The translations under genes were made by a program, and so were the position numbers. From assembly GCA_963682055.1 (NCBI GenBank), contig OY821745.1, positions 255,501 to 319,500 on the forward strand: a stretch of DNA of 64,000 nt. Direction: 5' to 3'. The stretch comes from Primula veris. Lineage: Eukaryota; Streptophyta; Magnoliopsida; Ericales; Primulaceae. Below are positions 49,001-61,900 of the stretch, piece by piece (position 1 is the first letter of the stretch; each line of letters opens with the position of its first letter). The notes beneath the pieces are model-generated. The model saw only the letters and a list, made by a program, of their open reading frames with translations, did no database searches and had not been told where the DNA came from.

Positions 49001-50436
49001 TGCACCCACACAAAATTACCAAAAACACAAAAACAAAATAAATGATAAATTTTAAAAATAAAATAACCAAAACTATAAAAAGTAAAAAAGTAAAACTAAC
49101 TTTATACACACCCACTACTTTGATGGAAGAAGGTGTAACGCAATCAATTTGTTTGCCCATATCTCTTTTATTTATTCAACCCAAATACATCATCACTTAA
49201 ACCACTTTGTTTTCTAAATATTATTATTATTATTATTATTAAAGAGTGCTAGCTGCATTAGTTTTGGTATATATAAATAAAATATACACATTTAATGGTT
49301 TAGTCAACTCCCATAGATAAGTAGTCTATCGTAAATTAAGGTAACAAGTGTTCATGATAATAAAAACATCTATCGATTTTTTAGTCTCATATTAAGAGTA
49401 TTTCTGTGGGCCTCCGGCTAGTATAAGTTTTTTTTTTTTTCTTCTATTTCTGGCATTTGAGATAACTTCTCTTATACTCTAATAAATTGTTACCTAAAAT
49501 TCTAGAAATCTTGTAACAAGATAAAAAAGTTGAAACAAATGTACAAAACCATCACAATAACGTGGAAAATTAACATATAATATATTTCATGTATATATAT
49601 AACATCAACAGACTAGTTACAGCAAGGCCACAACTCTCTCTTGACTATGAAATTCAATAGTGATATGCACGTAGACTAACCTTTTTTAATTAAATTAATA
49701 TATATATATATCAATGCGTCCCCCAAAAAAATACAACTTGATATAATGAAATTCAGCGCTGAAAATTCCAACAAATAATAATAATAAAAAAAACATAGAA
49801 AAAGAACTACCCATGTAGCATATGATAGAATAAATTATATTTTCCATACTCACGTAAAATACACGCATCCTTTTTTACCAAATTGAGCAACAAATTGCAA
49901 TAATCAATTACATAATAAATAATAGTACAAGGAAAAGTCCACCTACCTGCTTGTCTTGGCTTTTGGTCAGATCATCCCCCTCACAAAAAAGTAAACGCTT
50001 TATGCCTTGCTATCTTTTTTGATAAATTAATTAATTAAATCAATCAATCAATCAAATAATAATAATAATAATTACTCTTTAACTTGTAATACTCCTCCAA
50101 TAATATATCAACATCAAACCACTTGTGTGTTTGTTTGATGAACAAAAGTCTGCAGCAACACAAACTTAGTGTTATTATGAGAAAAGTGCAAGACCCCACA
50201 TTTTGTTTTTATTTTTGTTTTGTTTTGTTCCCCCCTTTGAATTTTGATTGGAGAAAAGGAATCAATCATTTTATTTTATTTTATTTTATTTTATTTTGGT
50301 TCCATTAAATACACTACCACTCTTCATTATCTGTCCTCTTCTTCTCTTACCCTTTTGACATTAATGTCCAAATACAACAAAAATACCAATCCTTTTATCA
50401 TATCATCATAAAACAACAACAACAATAACAGCAGCT
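46011..50436. other. Spacer before the PSY1R-like gene
   Basis: AT-rich with no coding signal. It holds the 3' flank of the WSS1-like gene, a MITE-like element (47245-47597), a TGT microsatellite (about 48571-48587), an ATT repeat (about 49220-49240) and a TTTTA repeat about 150 bp upstream of the receptor gene (50268-50297). Confidence 0.5.
47245..47597. mobile_element. MITE-like element with TA target site
   Basis: Termini are inverted: GCGTGTGTTTGGAACCCG on the left, and on the right the reverse complement GGGTGTGTTTCGAATCCG. The 353-bp element is flanked on both sides by TA (47243-47244 and 47598-47599), as in Tc1/mariner-type MITEs. Internal sequence is AT-rich, partly self-complementary, and codes for nothing. 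Confidence 0.65.
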
Positions 50437-53400
50437 ATGTTCTTTCATACTAGTTGTTCTTGGCAATTCTTCCCAATCTTTTTCCTGCTTCTTTTCCTAT
50501 CCAACAATCTTTCTCAAGCTTGTGACCGAAACGATCGCGATTCTCTGCTCTCTTTCTCTTCTTCCCTAACCTCATCTTCACTCAACTGGTCATCTTCTGT
50601 TGATTGTTGCTCATGGAAAGGTGTTTCTTGTGATGATTCTAATAACAGGGTCATTGAATTACATCTACCTTTTCAAGGACTCAAAGGCCTTATCTCACCT
50701 TCTTTCTTGAACCTCGCCTTTCTCTCTCGTCTCAACCTCTCTCATAATTCTCTCTCTGGCCCTCTTCCTGATGCCTTGTTCACTTCCCTGAATCACCTTC
50801 AGATCATTGACTTATCGAGTAATTTTCTTAATGGGACAATTCGAGAATTGTTCCTCCAATCGGCTCCATACTTGACTAGTTTCAGTGTGAAAAACAACTC
50901 CTTCTCCGGTTCGATCCCTTCCTCGATTTGTGCCACGTCACCGTCTGTTGAGCTCCTCGATTTCTCTCTCAATGGGTTTGTTGGAAAGATTCCTACGGGA
51001 TTTGGGTCGTGTTCGAAACTCCAGATTTTTCATGCTGGTTCTAATAAACTCGAGGGATTCATACCTGTCGACATTTACAGTGCTGAATCACTGCAAGAGA
51101 TTTTTTTGCCAGCAAATAAACTCGGTGGATCAATCGATGATGGGATTGGAAATCTGACCAATCTAAGGGTGTTTAACGTTTTCGGTAATGAGTTTGTGGG
51201 TACAATCCCAAAAAGCGTCGGAAATCTCTTGAAATTGGAAGAGTTACAGCTACACATCAACAACTTAACCGGTACTGTACCCGTCTCCTTGATGAACTGT
51301 ACGAATCTCAAGATTCTCAATCTGAGGGTGAACAAGTTTTTTGGTGAACTCTCGGATTTGGATTTCTCGGGACTATCAAAACTTACCACATTAGACCTGG
51401 GGAACAATAACTTCAAAGGTACTGTTATGTTACCAATTCTACCAAAAGCTCGAATTATGACAAGAAACACTTTTTTGATGTTGTTAGTATATGCAACTTT
51501 TTAATCATCCAAGTTATTGTCCAACAATTCTGCAGGCCATACTCATTTCAAGTGAACTTACTATCAAAGTTTTGACCTACACTTTAATACCATGTTAAGT
51601 CACCTATTCTGCTTAACTTCTGATCCTTTATATTGTTCTTCAAAACAGGTACTTTGCCAAAGACTCTTTTCTCGTGCAAATCACTCAGAGCGCTACGTTT
51701 GGCTTATAATGAATTAGAGGGTGAAATACCTCCTAACATAGTCGGTTTACAGTCGCTTTCGTTCCTATCAATTTCCGTTAATAATCTGACTAATATAACC
51801 GGAGCATTAAGTATCCTTACAGGCTGCAAAAACCTCAGCACTCTCGCACTAGGGAGGAACTTTTTTGATGAACAAATGCCTAGTGACGTGAACTTAGTAG
51901 ATGAGAACTCATTTCAAAATATCAAAGTACTAGCTCTTGGTGGTTGTAAACTCACGGGCCAAATACCAAACTGGCTAGCAAAGCTCAAGAAGTTGGAGGT
52001 TGTGGATTTATCTTATAATCATATTTCAGGGTTAATCCCAGGTTGGTTTGGCAATTTTTCGAAATTTTTTTACCTCGATTTGTCTTACAATTCCCTCGAT
52101 GGGGAGATCCCCTTGGAATTGACACGATTACCAAGGCTAATAATATCTCGTGATAATGATATAATCGAGAGTCTTTTAGAATTGCCCGTGTTCGTTAACC
52201 CTAACAACATCTCTCTATTTGAGTACAATCAGTTAGATAGTCTCCCAACTACTATAAACTTGAGAAACAATAACCTCACTGGGAATATCCCTCTTGAAAT
52301 CAGTAAACTGATTTACCTCCAAGTGTTGGATTTCAGTTTTAACAGCCTTTCTGGAAGTATTCCCGAACAATTCTCTAAATTGACAAATTTAATATTTCTC
52401 GACTTATCTGAAAACAATTTATCCGGTGAGATACCAGAATCGCTGAAAGTTCTTCATTTTTTAGCGTGGTTTAACGTTGCAAATAATAGTCTTCAAGGAC
52501 CAATACCAACAGGCGGTCAATTTGATACCTTTTTAAATACGAGTTTTGAGGGTAATCCACTTTTATGTGGTACTGTACTTCAACGATCTTGTCAGTTTCA
52601 GCCCAGTATAGGTCCTTCTAGTCAAAAGAAGAGGAGCCCCAAAAAGAAAATTGTAAGTGGACTTATAATCGGTATATGTCTTGGTGTTGGATTTACTCTT
52701 ATTACGCTAGTAGCGTGTGTTTTATCAAAAGGGGGCATTTTCTCAAGACGAAAAGCTGATAAAATCAATGCAGATACAGATTCTTTAAGGTCAAATTCGG
52801 GAATTTCGAGCGAATTCGTAAAAGATGCTAGTTTGGTAATGGTTTTCCCGAACAATACTGCTGATTTAAAGAATCTCTCTATACACGAGATTCTGAAAGC
52901 GACAGATAATTTTAACCAGGAAAATATTATTGGGTGTGGTGGTTTCGGTTTAGTTTATAAAGCAACCTTAGAAAACGGAACAAAACTCGCCGTTAAGAAG
53001 CTATCAGGAGACATGGGTCTGATGGAGAGAGAATTCAGAGCAGAGGTAGAAGCTCTATCGACAGCTCAGCACAAGAATTTAGTTTCCCTTCAAGGGTATT
53101 GTATACACGACGGTTTTCGTATACTTATGTATTCGTACATGGAAAACGGTAGCCTAGATTATTGGCTACACGAGAAGGTGGAAGGTGGTTCCCAGCTCGA
53201 TTGGCCTACACGACTAAGGATTTTACAAGGAGCAGGTTGTGGATTAGCGTATATGCACCGTATATGTGAACCTCATATAGTCCATCGCGATATAAAATCA
53301 AGTAATATTTTACTTGACGAAAAATTTGAAGCACATGTGTCGGATTTTGGTTTGTCGAGGTTAATTCTACCTTATCAGACACATGTCACGACGGAATTGG

Positions 53401-53762
53401 TCGGGACATTGGGGTATATACCACCAGAATATGGTCAAGCTTGGATAGCTACTTTGAGGGGCGATATGTACAGTTTTGGTGTAGTTACGCTTGAATTATT
53501 GACAAGAAAAAGGCCCGTGGAGGTGTTTAAACCAAAAATGTCTAGAGAATTAGTGGTTTGGGTACAACAAATGAGAAGTGAAGGTAGACAAAATGAGGTG
53601 TTTGATCCGCTATTAAAAGGAAAGGGATTTGAGGAGGAAATGACTCAGGTACTTGATGTGGCGTGTATGTGTGTGAACCAAAATCCGATGAAGAGACCGA
53701 CAATTGTAGAGGTTGTTGATTGGCTTAAAAGCGTTGGTTCAAATAGGCAGACACCCAAATGA
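50437..53762 (+). CDS. PSY1R/PSKR-type leucine-rich repeat receptor kinase
   Basis: CDS join(50437..51418, 51649..53762), 1,031 aa; Arabidopsis PSY1R is about 1,095. Signal peptide (1-28); LRR cap with SLNWSSSVDCCSWKGVSC; about 20 LRRs; an island domain (about 489-531, RLIISRDNDIIESLLELPVF to FEYNQLDSLPTTINL) as in the sulfopeptide receptors PSKR and PSY1R; LLCG cap; transmembrane segment (about 662-685, GLIIGICLGVGFTLITLVAC); kinase with GCGGFGLVY (about 755), AVKK, HRDIKSSN (about 872, RD type), DFGLSR and PPEYGQ, all intact. Role: plasma-membrane receptor for tyrosine-sulfated peptides that promotes growth and adjusts immunity; the ligand is inferred. The known family genes are mostly intronless; here a 230-bp intron splits FK-G-TLPKTLFSC, with GGTACT at both edges. 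Without splicing the frame stops after 355 codons. Confidence 0.92.
51419..51648 (+). other. Intron within the LRR region, flanked by a GGTACT repeat
   Basis: GTACTG donor and TTCAAAACAG acceptor, T-rich, 230 bp. The exon edge reads AAAG/GTACTG on the left and ACAG/GTACTT on the right, so GGTACT is duplicated across the intron and removal of one copy plus the intron rebuilds an uninterrupted LRR (NNFKGTLPKTLF). This looks like an insertion that became an intron. Confidence 0.75.
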
Positions 53763-54201
53763 AAATGTGTAGTTTTTTTTTTTTTTTTTTTTCATGTACA
53801 TCGTGTGAGAGTATATGATTCTTGTGAATGCAGATTTTGTTGTAACTATACATGTACACTTGAACTCGAGACACCGAAACAATAGCCAGGTCCATGAAAG
53901 CTATAAATCACCTACCAAGTCTGGATGCCAAATACCCACCTTTTGTTACCTTACTTGTATATATTTCCATAAGAAATAAATATCAATTACCAAAAAGAAG
54001 GTTTAATATGTTGATAGTTTCTTCATTGTGCATTCTGTGATTTCAGCTGGTTTATGTGTGTAGTGGGAGTGTTATTTTAACAAATTCAAGGTTTGTTTGA
54101 TTACATGTTTTTAGCAACTTATTTTTATTTTATTTTATTTTGAAATAAGGACACTTTCGTTAATATTTATCAGATGAAATACACGACCATAAGTCAACTG
54201 G
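53763..54201. other. 3' flank of the kinase gene and LINE tail
   Basis: A run of about 20 T at 53772-53791 lies just after the kinase stop. Bases about 54121-54145 (repeated TTTTA on plus, so AAAAT on minus) are where the A-rich tail of the minus-strand LINE would be expected. Confidence 0.45.
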
Positions 54202-55317
54202 TCAAACATTTAGGTGTGTCCCTACTTTATCCATAGAAAAAGTCGCCAAACAATTAGTGGGCTTATTGGTCGATCTCGGGCCCCACGTGACGGTCCAATT
54301 TATATTTTCCAGGCAGACTCGAATGTCATCAATAATAGCTGTAACTTCCCACGGACTACGGATCTCCCTGTTTGAGCATAGGCTGACCAACTCTTGACTA
54401 TCAACTTGATAAATTACGGCCTGCCAGTTTTGCTCGTTTGCACGTTGACACGCCGTCCGAAGAGCAATAGCTTCGACCATAAGAGGCGAAGTGGCCCAAA
54501 CACTGCCACTACACATGTCAAGAATGTCACGCTCAGCATCACGAACTAACATACCAATCCCTGCCCTCTGATTCGGAAGTTTAATAGCACCATCGGAATT
54601 GATCTTTATAAAACCATGTGGAGGTTTAGTCCATTCTTTTAAGTTGCCCTGTATATTATTATCTGACTTCAACTGTTTTGAGTAGGTCGTGCTTAAGAAA
54701 TCATTATAGAGAGCCATTGCTTTACCTATAACCCGATTTGGATTCAAATTAACATTTTCGAAAATGAGGCAATTTCTTGCCTTCCAAATCTGCCAAGCAA
54801 TATTCATTAAAAGTTCTACGCACTGAGGTGCATTATAGATATCACAGAATTGCTCAAACCAATGAGCCAAACTAGAAATGGACTCTGGGGCAATGCGAAT
54901 ACCCAAAGGACATCCGAACCAAATCATTCTTGTCCAACTACAATGCAACAATACATGCTCGGTAGTTTCCGGATATTCTTCACAGATAGGACACATTTGA
55001 TCGTCACTACATTTTCTTCGAAATAAGTTTGTTTTCGTAGCTAAAGCATTTGACATCGCGTTCCAGAAAAATTGCTTCACTGTCGGGAAGGTATTAGCCT
55101 TCCAAATACGATTCCACACTGATTGAGTAATAACATGTGACGAGCTTGTTTCAACCAGTCCCAAATCATGGGCGATACCTACGCGATAACCAGACTTCAC
55201 CGAGTAATCACCATTTCTAGTGTAGTGCCACGCCTGTGTGTCTTCTTTTCCTGATTGGTTAATAGGGATAGAGAAAATCTTATCAGCCGATTCCCTACTT
55301 ACGGAGGTCAACACCAA
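54202..55317 (-). pseudogene. LINE C-terminal part: zinc-binding RT domain and RNase H
   Basis: 371 open codons. The first half holds WHYTRNGDYSVKSGYRV, VWNRIWKANTFPTVKQFFW and CPICEEYPETTEHVLLHC, the zf-RVT region of plant LINEs. The second half has an RNase H domain with INSDGA, VEAIALRTAC and YQVDSQELV as the acidic catalytic positions. It ends at 54202. The open frame is intact here, but the element as a whole is broken. Confidence 0.85.
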
Positions 55318-55396
55318 GCTTTTGTTCCATGTCTTAGTGATCGGGTCAATAAAATCCGAAACTAAAAGATTGGTACAACTCGCTGGTTTTTGGTCA

Positions 55397-55762
55397 CTAA
55401 TTTGAAAGTTTTGCTCTCAAAATCGGACTTTGACCCCATTCATTATATTCCATCGAAGCCCACAATTCTTTTCCCGTCAAAAGACTTGACCATGCCCAAG
55501 ATGCCCGTCTACCTTTTCTAGCCGCTGTACAATCAACGTTTGGAAAATAAAAGGCCTTTAAAACCATCACCCATAGTTGGTCCTTATTGTGCATAAGACG
55601 CCAATATTGTTTCGCTAGTAACGCACAATTAAATGCATAAAGGTCGTGAAAACCCATACATCCTAGTGCCTTTGATTGTGACATAAATTTCCATTTTTTC
55701 CAATGGATTTTCCTATCCTTACCATTACCACCCCACCAAAAGTTTGCTATAACACCGATCAA
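55397..55762 (-). pseudogene. LINE connector fragment
   Basis: Reads NFWWGGNGKDRKIHWKKW, then LGCMGFHDLYAFNCALLAKQ and FYFPNVDCTAARKGRRASWA, the region between RT and zf-RVT in plant LINEs. Its upstream edge coincides with the MITE insertion; the frame continues on the far side of it (56333 onwards, minus). Confidence 0.75.
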
Positions 55763-55768
55763 TACGGC

Positions 55769-56324
55769 CAGAGATGGGCACGGGACGGATTGGACGGATT
55801 TATTTCAATACTAATTCAATCCGTAAAATAAATAACGGGACGGATTGATAAAATTTAAATCTCAACCCAACCCAACCCGCAAAATAAATTGCGCGTTGGG
55901 GCGGTTTGAGTTTAGATTGATTCTTAAATTTTTATTTTGGTCATTTATTTTTCATAATTTGCATAATCAACCCAAATTTTAAAATAAATTGAATATTTCA
56001 AACGGAAATATAAATTAAAATCAATCAAAGTACGTTTAGAACATTCACGAACAAGTAATAAAACTAAAATATAACAATAATTAAATGTTACTATTTTAAA
56101 ATACACACAATATATATATATATATATATATATTGCGGGTTGAAACGGATTGGGACGGATTAACCCGCGGTTTGTGAACCTCAACCCTAACCCAACCCGC
56201 AAAATATATAGCGGATTGGGGCGGGGCGGATTGATTTTTTTTGGGCATTCAATTCATCCCAACCTGCCCCAATCCATGCGAGTTGGGTTACGAAACGGAT
56301 TTACGAATTTTTTGTCCACCCCTA
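55769..56324. mobile_element. hAT-type MITE nested in the LINE
   Basis: 556 bp bounded by an exact 8-bp target duplication AATACGGC (55761-55768 and 56325-56332), the hallmark size for hAT elements. Termini CAGAGATGGGCA and, reverse-complemented, TAGGGGTGGACA match imperfectly. The inside has repeated GGGACGGATT and CAACCC..CCGCAAAATA blocks and no coding capacity. Removing it and one duplication joins the LINE halves. Confidence 0.85.
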
Positions 56325-56539
56325 AATACGGCTACACATGCCTTTCGAGACCAAAAAACATTTCATCGGGTATGCCGAAATTGCTTGGGCGACATGAGGC
56401 TCTTTTTCCACCCTTGAATTTTGTTAAAAATATGATCCCTTATGTAGGCCAAAGCATTAGTCTTAGAGTCACCCCACATAGTAGGAAGGCCTAAATATTT
56501 GGACTTAGGATTAAATTTAGCCATGCCTAAAAATTCCCG

Positions 56540-57532
56540 TTATTCTTCTTGCTTCACATCTGCACAGTTTTTTGTGAACAAAACCTCCGACTTGGAATGA
56601 TTTATTGTTTGACCAGACGCATTACAAAATTCATGCAAAATGTTTTTGAAATTTTCAAGTTCATTCTTGTTTGCTCTAAGGAAAATTAGAGAGTCGTCCG
56701 CGAAAAGCAAATGAGAGACAACTGGGCACCCACGACATAAGGAAAAGCTCTTTAGGCGGCCGTCTTCAATGGCATTATGGATCTTTTTCGATAGTACATC
56801 AGCCACAAGGAGGAATAAATAAGGTGAAATGGGGTCACCTTGCCGAAGCCCCCTGCTCGGTTGCACTTCCCCAATACTTTCCCCGTTGACACAAATTGAA
56901 AACTTAACCGTCTTTACACATTCCATAGTCCAACGTATCCATTGCTGAGCAAAACCCATCCGGCGAAGAACAAGTTCCAGAAAGTCCCAATTAACTCGGT
57001 CATAAGCCTTGTTGAGATCAATCTTGATCGCCAAGTTATGATTCTTACCCTTTTTCATTCTCCTCATAGCATAGCATTGAAGCTCGATCTCATAAGCAAG
57101 GATAATATTGTCCTGTATCTGCCTCCCTTTAACAAATGCGGATTGTTGTGGCGAAATGAGAGAGTGCATGAATGGCTTTAGACGTGAAGCCATGATTTTG
57201 GAGATGATTTTATAGCAACAATTACATAAGCTAATTGGTCTAAAGTCTGACACTACCTCTGGACACTTCTTCTTTGGTATGAAAATTATATTTGTTTTAT
57301 TCGAGTTTCTGCGAAGGAAACCACTCCTGAAAAAGCTTTTAACGGATTCACAAATATTGTCTTTTCCCACAATCTCCCAATACTTCTGATAAAAAAAACT
57401 TTGATAGCCATCCGGACCCGGGGCTTTAAGGGGGTCCAAATCAAAAGTCGCTCGCTTAATCTCCTCATCTAGAATCGGCATGCATAAAGATTCATTTATT
57501 TCATTTGTGACAATGGTTGGAATATCGATCAT
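56540..57532 (-). pseudogene. LINE reverse transcriptase domain
   Basis: 330 open codons with the LINE RT blocks in order: LKAPGPDGYQSFFYQKYW, IIFIPKKKCPEVVSDFRPIS, QSAFVKGRQIQDNIILAYE, IKIDLNKAYDRVNWDFL, GLRQGDPISPYLF and the catalytic FADD (56693-56704). The endonuclease that should precede it is absent. A stop follows at QEE, then the frame toward the MITE is degenerate. Confidence 0.88.
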
Positions 57533-57540
57533 TAAGGATA

Positions 57541-57720
57541 CCCATATCTAGCTACATGTCTGGTATCTCTAGCGAAAAAGTCCCTTGAAGTGATTTAAAA
57601 TTAGTTATTCTCTTGATCCACTAGAAAAGCTAAGCTACTGGGCTTAAAAACTTCTGCCAATACCAAGTCAGTCTATGGAACTATTAGAGTTTGATTTTTT
57701 TATTTCTCATTTGGAGGTAA
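57541..57720. other. Gap between LINE and copia element
   Basis: No feature seen except the probable target site GGTAA (57716-57720) of the copia element; the matching right-hand copy is outside the window. Confidence 0.4.
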
Positions 57721-58638
57721 TGTTGGAAAAAAATTGTAGGAAAACAAGGTTGTTCCAAGTGGTCAGGGACCATCTTTGAGTCAATTTTCGATGCGACTAC
57801 TCAGTTTTTCTGAGTCCATACTCAAAGCGTTTGAGTAGCTCGTACGACGAGTTTCGCAACGGTATATCGCATGACCTATTCGGAGGAAGGGTGTGAATGA
57901 TAATTGGACTCGAAGGTTGATACTCGAAAGAGGAAATAAAGTCAATGCTGGAAAATGAGAAAAGAAATGGGATTTAACCCATGAGGGTTATCCCACATTG
58001 GAAAATCATGAGTGATTTTTACAATATATATACTAAGGTATCCCATGTGGATATTAAGTAGTGTGTCCACATACATATGTGTGTATTGCTTGCTCGGTCG
58101 GACGGGCTTGCTCGGTCGGGCGGGCTTGTTAACAGTAGCCTCGTCTAAATTTATTTACATTCTGTTCATTTAAATTCAGTTATTTTAATTCTGTCCATTT
58201 CATTTACGCATTTCAATTATGTCTTTTTTATTTCAGTATTTTAATTTGCTGTCCTTAGCTGTAGCTTTATATTCTGTTTGTACCTTTCTGTAATTTCTTT
58301 AAAATTCTGTTTTTTGCTGTAATTACTATTCTGTAATTTAATTCAGTAATTAGAATAGTTTCAATTCAGTCATGTAATTTCAATTTAAAACAGAACAGTC
58401 CGGCTGTTAAGTTTATACTTTCCAGTCCGGCAGTTTCTATTTATTGCAATTCAATACATCAGATTATTAATTAATAATAATCTGATAACGTTTGTTTTAT
58501 TTACTTTTCAGTACCTACATGTTGTAATCAATTTATTGTATTCCATTTGGAAATTAATAAAGATTACACTGGTTTTATTTAATTACTGTTTAGTCCTTTA
58601 ATTATTGTTAATTGTTATTTCGTATACGGAAACCAACA
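57721..58638 (+). repeat. 5' LTR of the copia element, ~918 bp
   Basis: Begins TGTTGGAAAA and ends AAACCAACA (inverted TGTTGG and CCAACA). The first 195 bp match the 3' LTR at 63794 with five substitutions and one 12-bp gap. A TATA-like ATATATATAC lies at about 58024. A 20-bp element TTGCTCGGTCGG.CGGGCTTG is repeated in tandem at about 58090-58128. The LTR end cannot be checked against its partner inside this window. Confidence 0.85.
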
Positions 58639-58983
58639 ATCTTAACCGATACTCTGTTGTTTCTTTCGTGTATTGATTAATACAATTATTTATTTTATAA
58701 GGAATAATGTTTTCTTGTTTTCAATTCTAAATTATATTAGAAATTGAATTATAAAGGAAAAATTCCAAACAGTTTTAATTTTATTTTATTTTCTTGTTGA
58801 TACCAACCGTATTGGTATTCAATAAGAATAGTTGTAATCCGTTTAATATAAACCGTATTGATATTCAAAAGGATAAACCGTTTTTTTTTTAATAATTCTT
58901 TTACAAACCCAAATATCAGTTTTGGTGTTTGTTTATAGAATTTATTGTACACGTATCTCATACGTTTTGTGTTGTCGTTTCAG

Positions 58984-61900
58984 ATGACAAACACGTCGCC
59001 TATTGAGTTGCCTATCGGAAGTGAGCATGAACTAGTGGTTGGTGGAAATGTCCATAACACTGGGGGCGATGCGAATGTGGGGGCTAACGCCGATGACGTG
59101 GCTGCAGCGGCTGAGGCCGCCGCGGCTGCGGCCATGGCGGATGCTACGGCCAAAGCTGAGGCTGCGGCCGAAGCAGCGGCCACAGCCAAGGCCGCAGCTA
59201 AGGTTGCGGCAAGAGCCAAGGCTGCGGCCAAGGGCAAGGCACCGATGTATTCGGCTGTGCCTACTTTGCCGACTTCTCATCTGGAGAAACCGGAAAAATT
59301 CAGGGGAGACAACTTTAAACGTTGGCAGCAAAAGATGCTGTTTTATCTCACGACCCTGAATCTGACCAGGTTTCTCAAGGAGACTGCTCCCGTCCTAAGC
59401 GAGGACGATCTGGACGAGCAGTCGTTCTCTGCGGTTGAGGCATGAAGACATGCCGACTACCTATGCAAGAACTATATCCTGTGTGCTCTAGATGACACGC
59501 TGTTCAGTGTTTTCGAGCCCAAAGTTACTGCAAAGGAGCTGTGGGAGACTCTCGAAAATAAGTACAAAGTGAATAACGCTGGCACAAAGAGATTTGTTGT
59601 CACGGACTTTCACGAGTACCGTATGACTGACAGCAGGGGTGTCATGGAGCAAGTTGAGGAGCTCCAACTGATTTATCACCGCCTTGAGACTGAGGGGCTA
59701 GTTATTAATGAGCCTTTCCAGGTGGCACTCATGATTGAGAAATTGCCGCCGTCTTGGAAAGACTTTCAAAACTACCTGAAGCACAAGCGGAAGGAAATGA
59801 GGTTGGAGGGGCTCATTGAGAAGCTCAACATCGAGGTGAGCAACCGTCGCTCCGTGAGGAGAGTCGGTGGTGCTGTCATCCCGATGGCAAAGGCCAATGT
59901 GGTCGAAAGCTCCAACGTCAAACGGAAACGTTTTAACAACGAAGGCAGTGCTGTTGTCGCAAATAAATTTGCAGGAACCTGCTTTGTGTGTAACAGGACC
60001 GGCCATCGTGCCGCGGACTGTTATGACAATAAAGGCGCTGTTAAGCCCAAGCCCCCTCCGAGGAACTTCAAAGGCAAGGGGAAGAGGAAAGCTCTAGCTC
60101 AGGCACATCTGGCTGAGGGAGGACGAGATGATGACCACTTTACTGCTGTGGTCTCTGAGGTGAATCTCGTGGGGATCAATCCCAAAAAGTGGTGGCTGGA
60201 TACCGGCGCCACGAGCCACATCTGCTCAACAAGGTGGATGTTTAAGACCTACGAGGAAGTAGAGGGAGAAAGCTGCTTCATGGGAAATTCTGCTACTTCC
60301 AAGGTGGAAGGAAAAGGAATGGTGGTAATGAAGATGACCTCGGGAAAAGAGCTGAGGTTGACTAATGTGCTTCATGTTCCGGATATCCGTAAGAATCTGG
60401 TATCCGGATCGGTGATGGTGAAGAACGGGTTCAAGCTAGTCTTAGAATCTGATAAAATTATAATCACCAAAAATGGTGTCTATGTAGGCCGTGGCTATAT
60501 GACCAACGGCATGTTTAAGTTAAACGTAAGGACACATGCTCCCAATAAAGGTGCTAAAGCTGAGGCTAGCACTAGTGATGTAATGACTGTTGCCCAAGAG
60601 GCCAATAAAAATTCTAATTTTAAGTATTTATTTGAGTCATTTCATTTGTGGCATGGTAGATTAGGTCACGTGAATTATAATTTTTTAAAGAAATTAATAT
60701 CACTAAAACTAATAGCAAATTTCGTTTTTGATAAGCAACACAAATGTGAGATTTGTGTAGAGGCAAAATTAACGAAATCATCGTTTCAACATGTTGAACG
60801 AGAAAGTGAACCTCTCGGTCTAATACACACGGATGTATGCGACTTAAAGTTTATACAAACACGAGGAGGGAAAAAGTACTTTATCACCTTTATAGATGAT
60901 TGTACTAGATACTGCTACGTTTACTTAATGAGAAGTAAAGACGAAGCAGTTGAGAAATTCGCTCTTTATAAGACCGAAGTTGAAAATCAACTCAATAGAA
61001 AAATTAAAACATTGAGAAGTGATAGAGGCGGTGAATTTGAATCACCGTTTGAGCAGATATGCGCAGAAAGCGGCATTATACATCAAACCACAGCCCCATA
61101 CACTCCCGAGCAAAATGGGGTTGTTGAGCGTAAAAATAGAACGCTAAAGGAAATGATGAATGCTATGCTAATCAGTTCTGGGTTACCCCAGAACATGTGG
61201 AGGGAAGCGATACTTTCCGCAAACTATGTTTTAAACAAGTTACCACATAAGAAGCGAGAAAAGACTCCATATGAATTATGGAAAGGTCATCAACCCAGTT
61301 ATAAGAACCTGCGGGTTTGGGGTTGTCTCGCGAATGTCCTAGTTCCCACTCCTAAGAGGATGAGAATTGGTCATAAAACGGTGGACTGTGTGTTCATCGG
61401 ATATGCACATAATATTAGTGCATATCGGTTTCTCGTACACAAGTCGGACAATCCCGATGTGCACGTAGATACGTATATGGAAAGCCGAGAGGCCTCCTTC
61501 TTTGAGGATATCTTTCCCCGCAAATTACCTACATCTGTACCAACTGAAGAGTTGAACAGTGAAGGAAATGTGGGGGCAAGTGAACCGACAGAAGAAGAGG
61601 AAGAGGAAGAGCCTCGGCGCAGCAAAAGGGCAAGGAAGGAAACTTCCTTTGGACCTGATTTCCTAACCTTCATGGTTGAAGGCGAACCGGCGACATATAA
61701 ACAAGCTATGTCAACACCGGATTTCCAATATTGGGAAGAAGCTATTCAAAATGAAATTGAATCAATCATGTAAAATCACACTTGGGAACTAGTGGATCTT
61801 CCGAAAGGATGCAAGCCCCTAGGTCACAAGTGGATCTTCAAGAGGAAGTTAAAGGTTGACGGCACGATTGAGAAATACAAGGCGAGACTTGTAGTGAAAG

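Larger units (their letters stand above)
54202..57540 (-). mobile_element. 5'-truncated LINE (non-LTR retrotransposon)
   Basis: RT, connector, zf-RVT and RNase H parts follow each other on the minus strand; the endonuclease and ORF1 are missing, the usual 5' truncation. A MITE interrupts it at 55769-56324, and stop codons and shifts separate the open pieces. An A-rich 3' tail is suggested at about 54121-54145. Confidence 0.85.

Noticed and set aside
59032..59331. Open frames on both strands over the Ala-rich gag segment
   Set aside because: GC-rich simple codon repeats stay open in all frames; the gag frame alone continues into recognisable gag.
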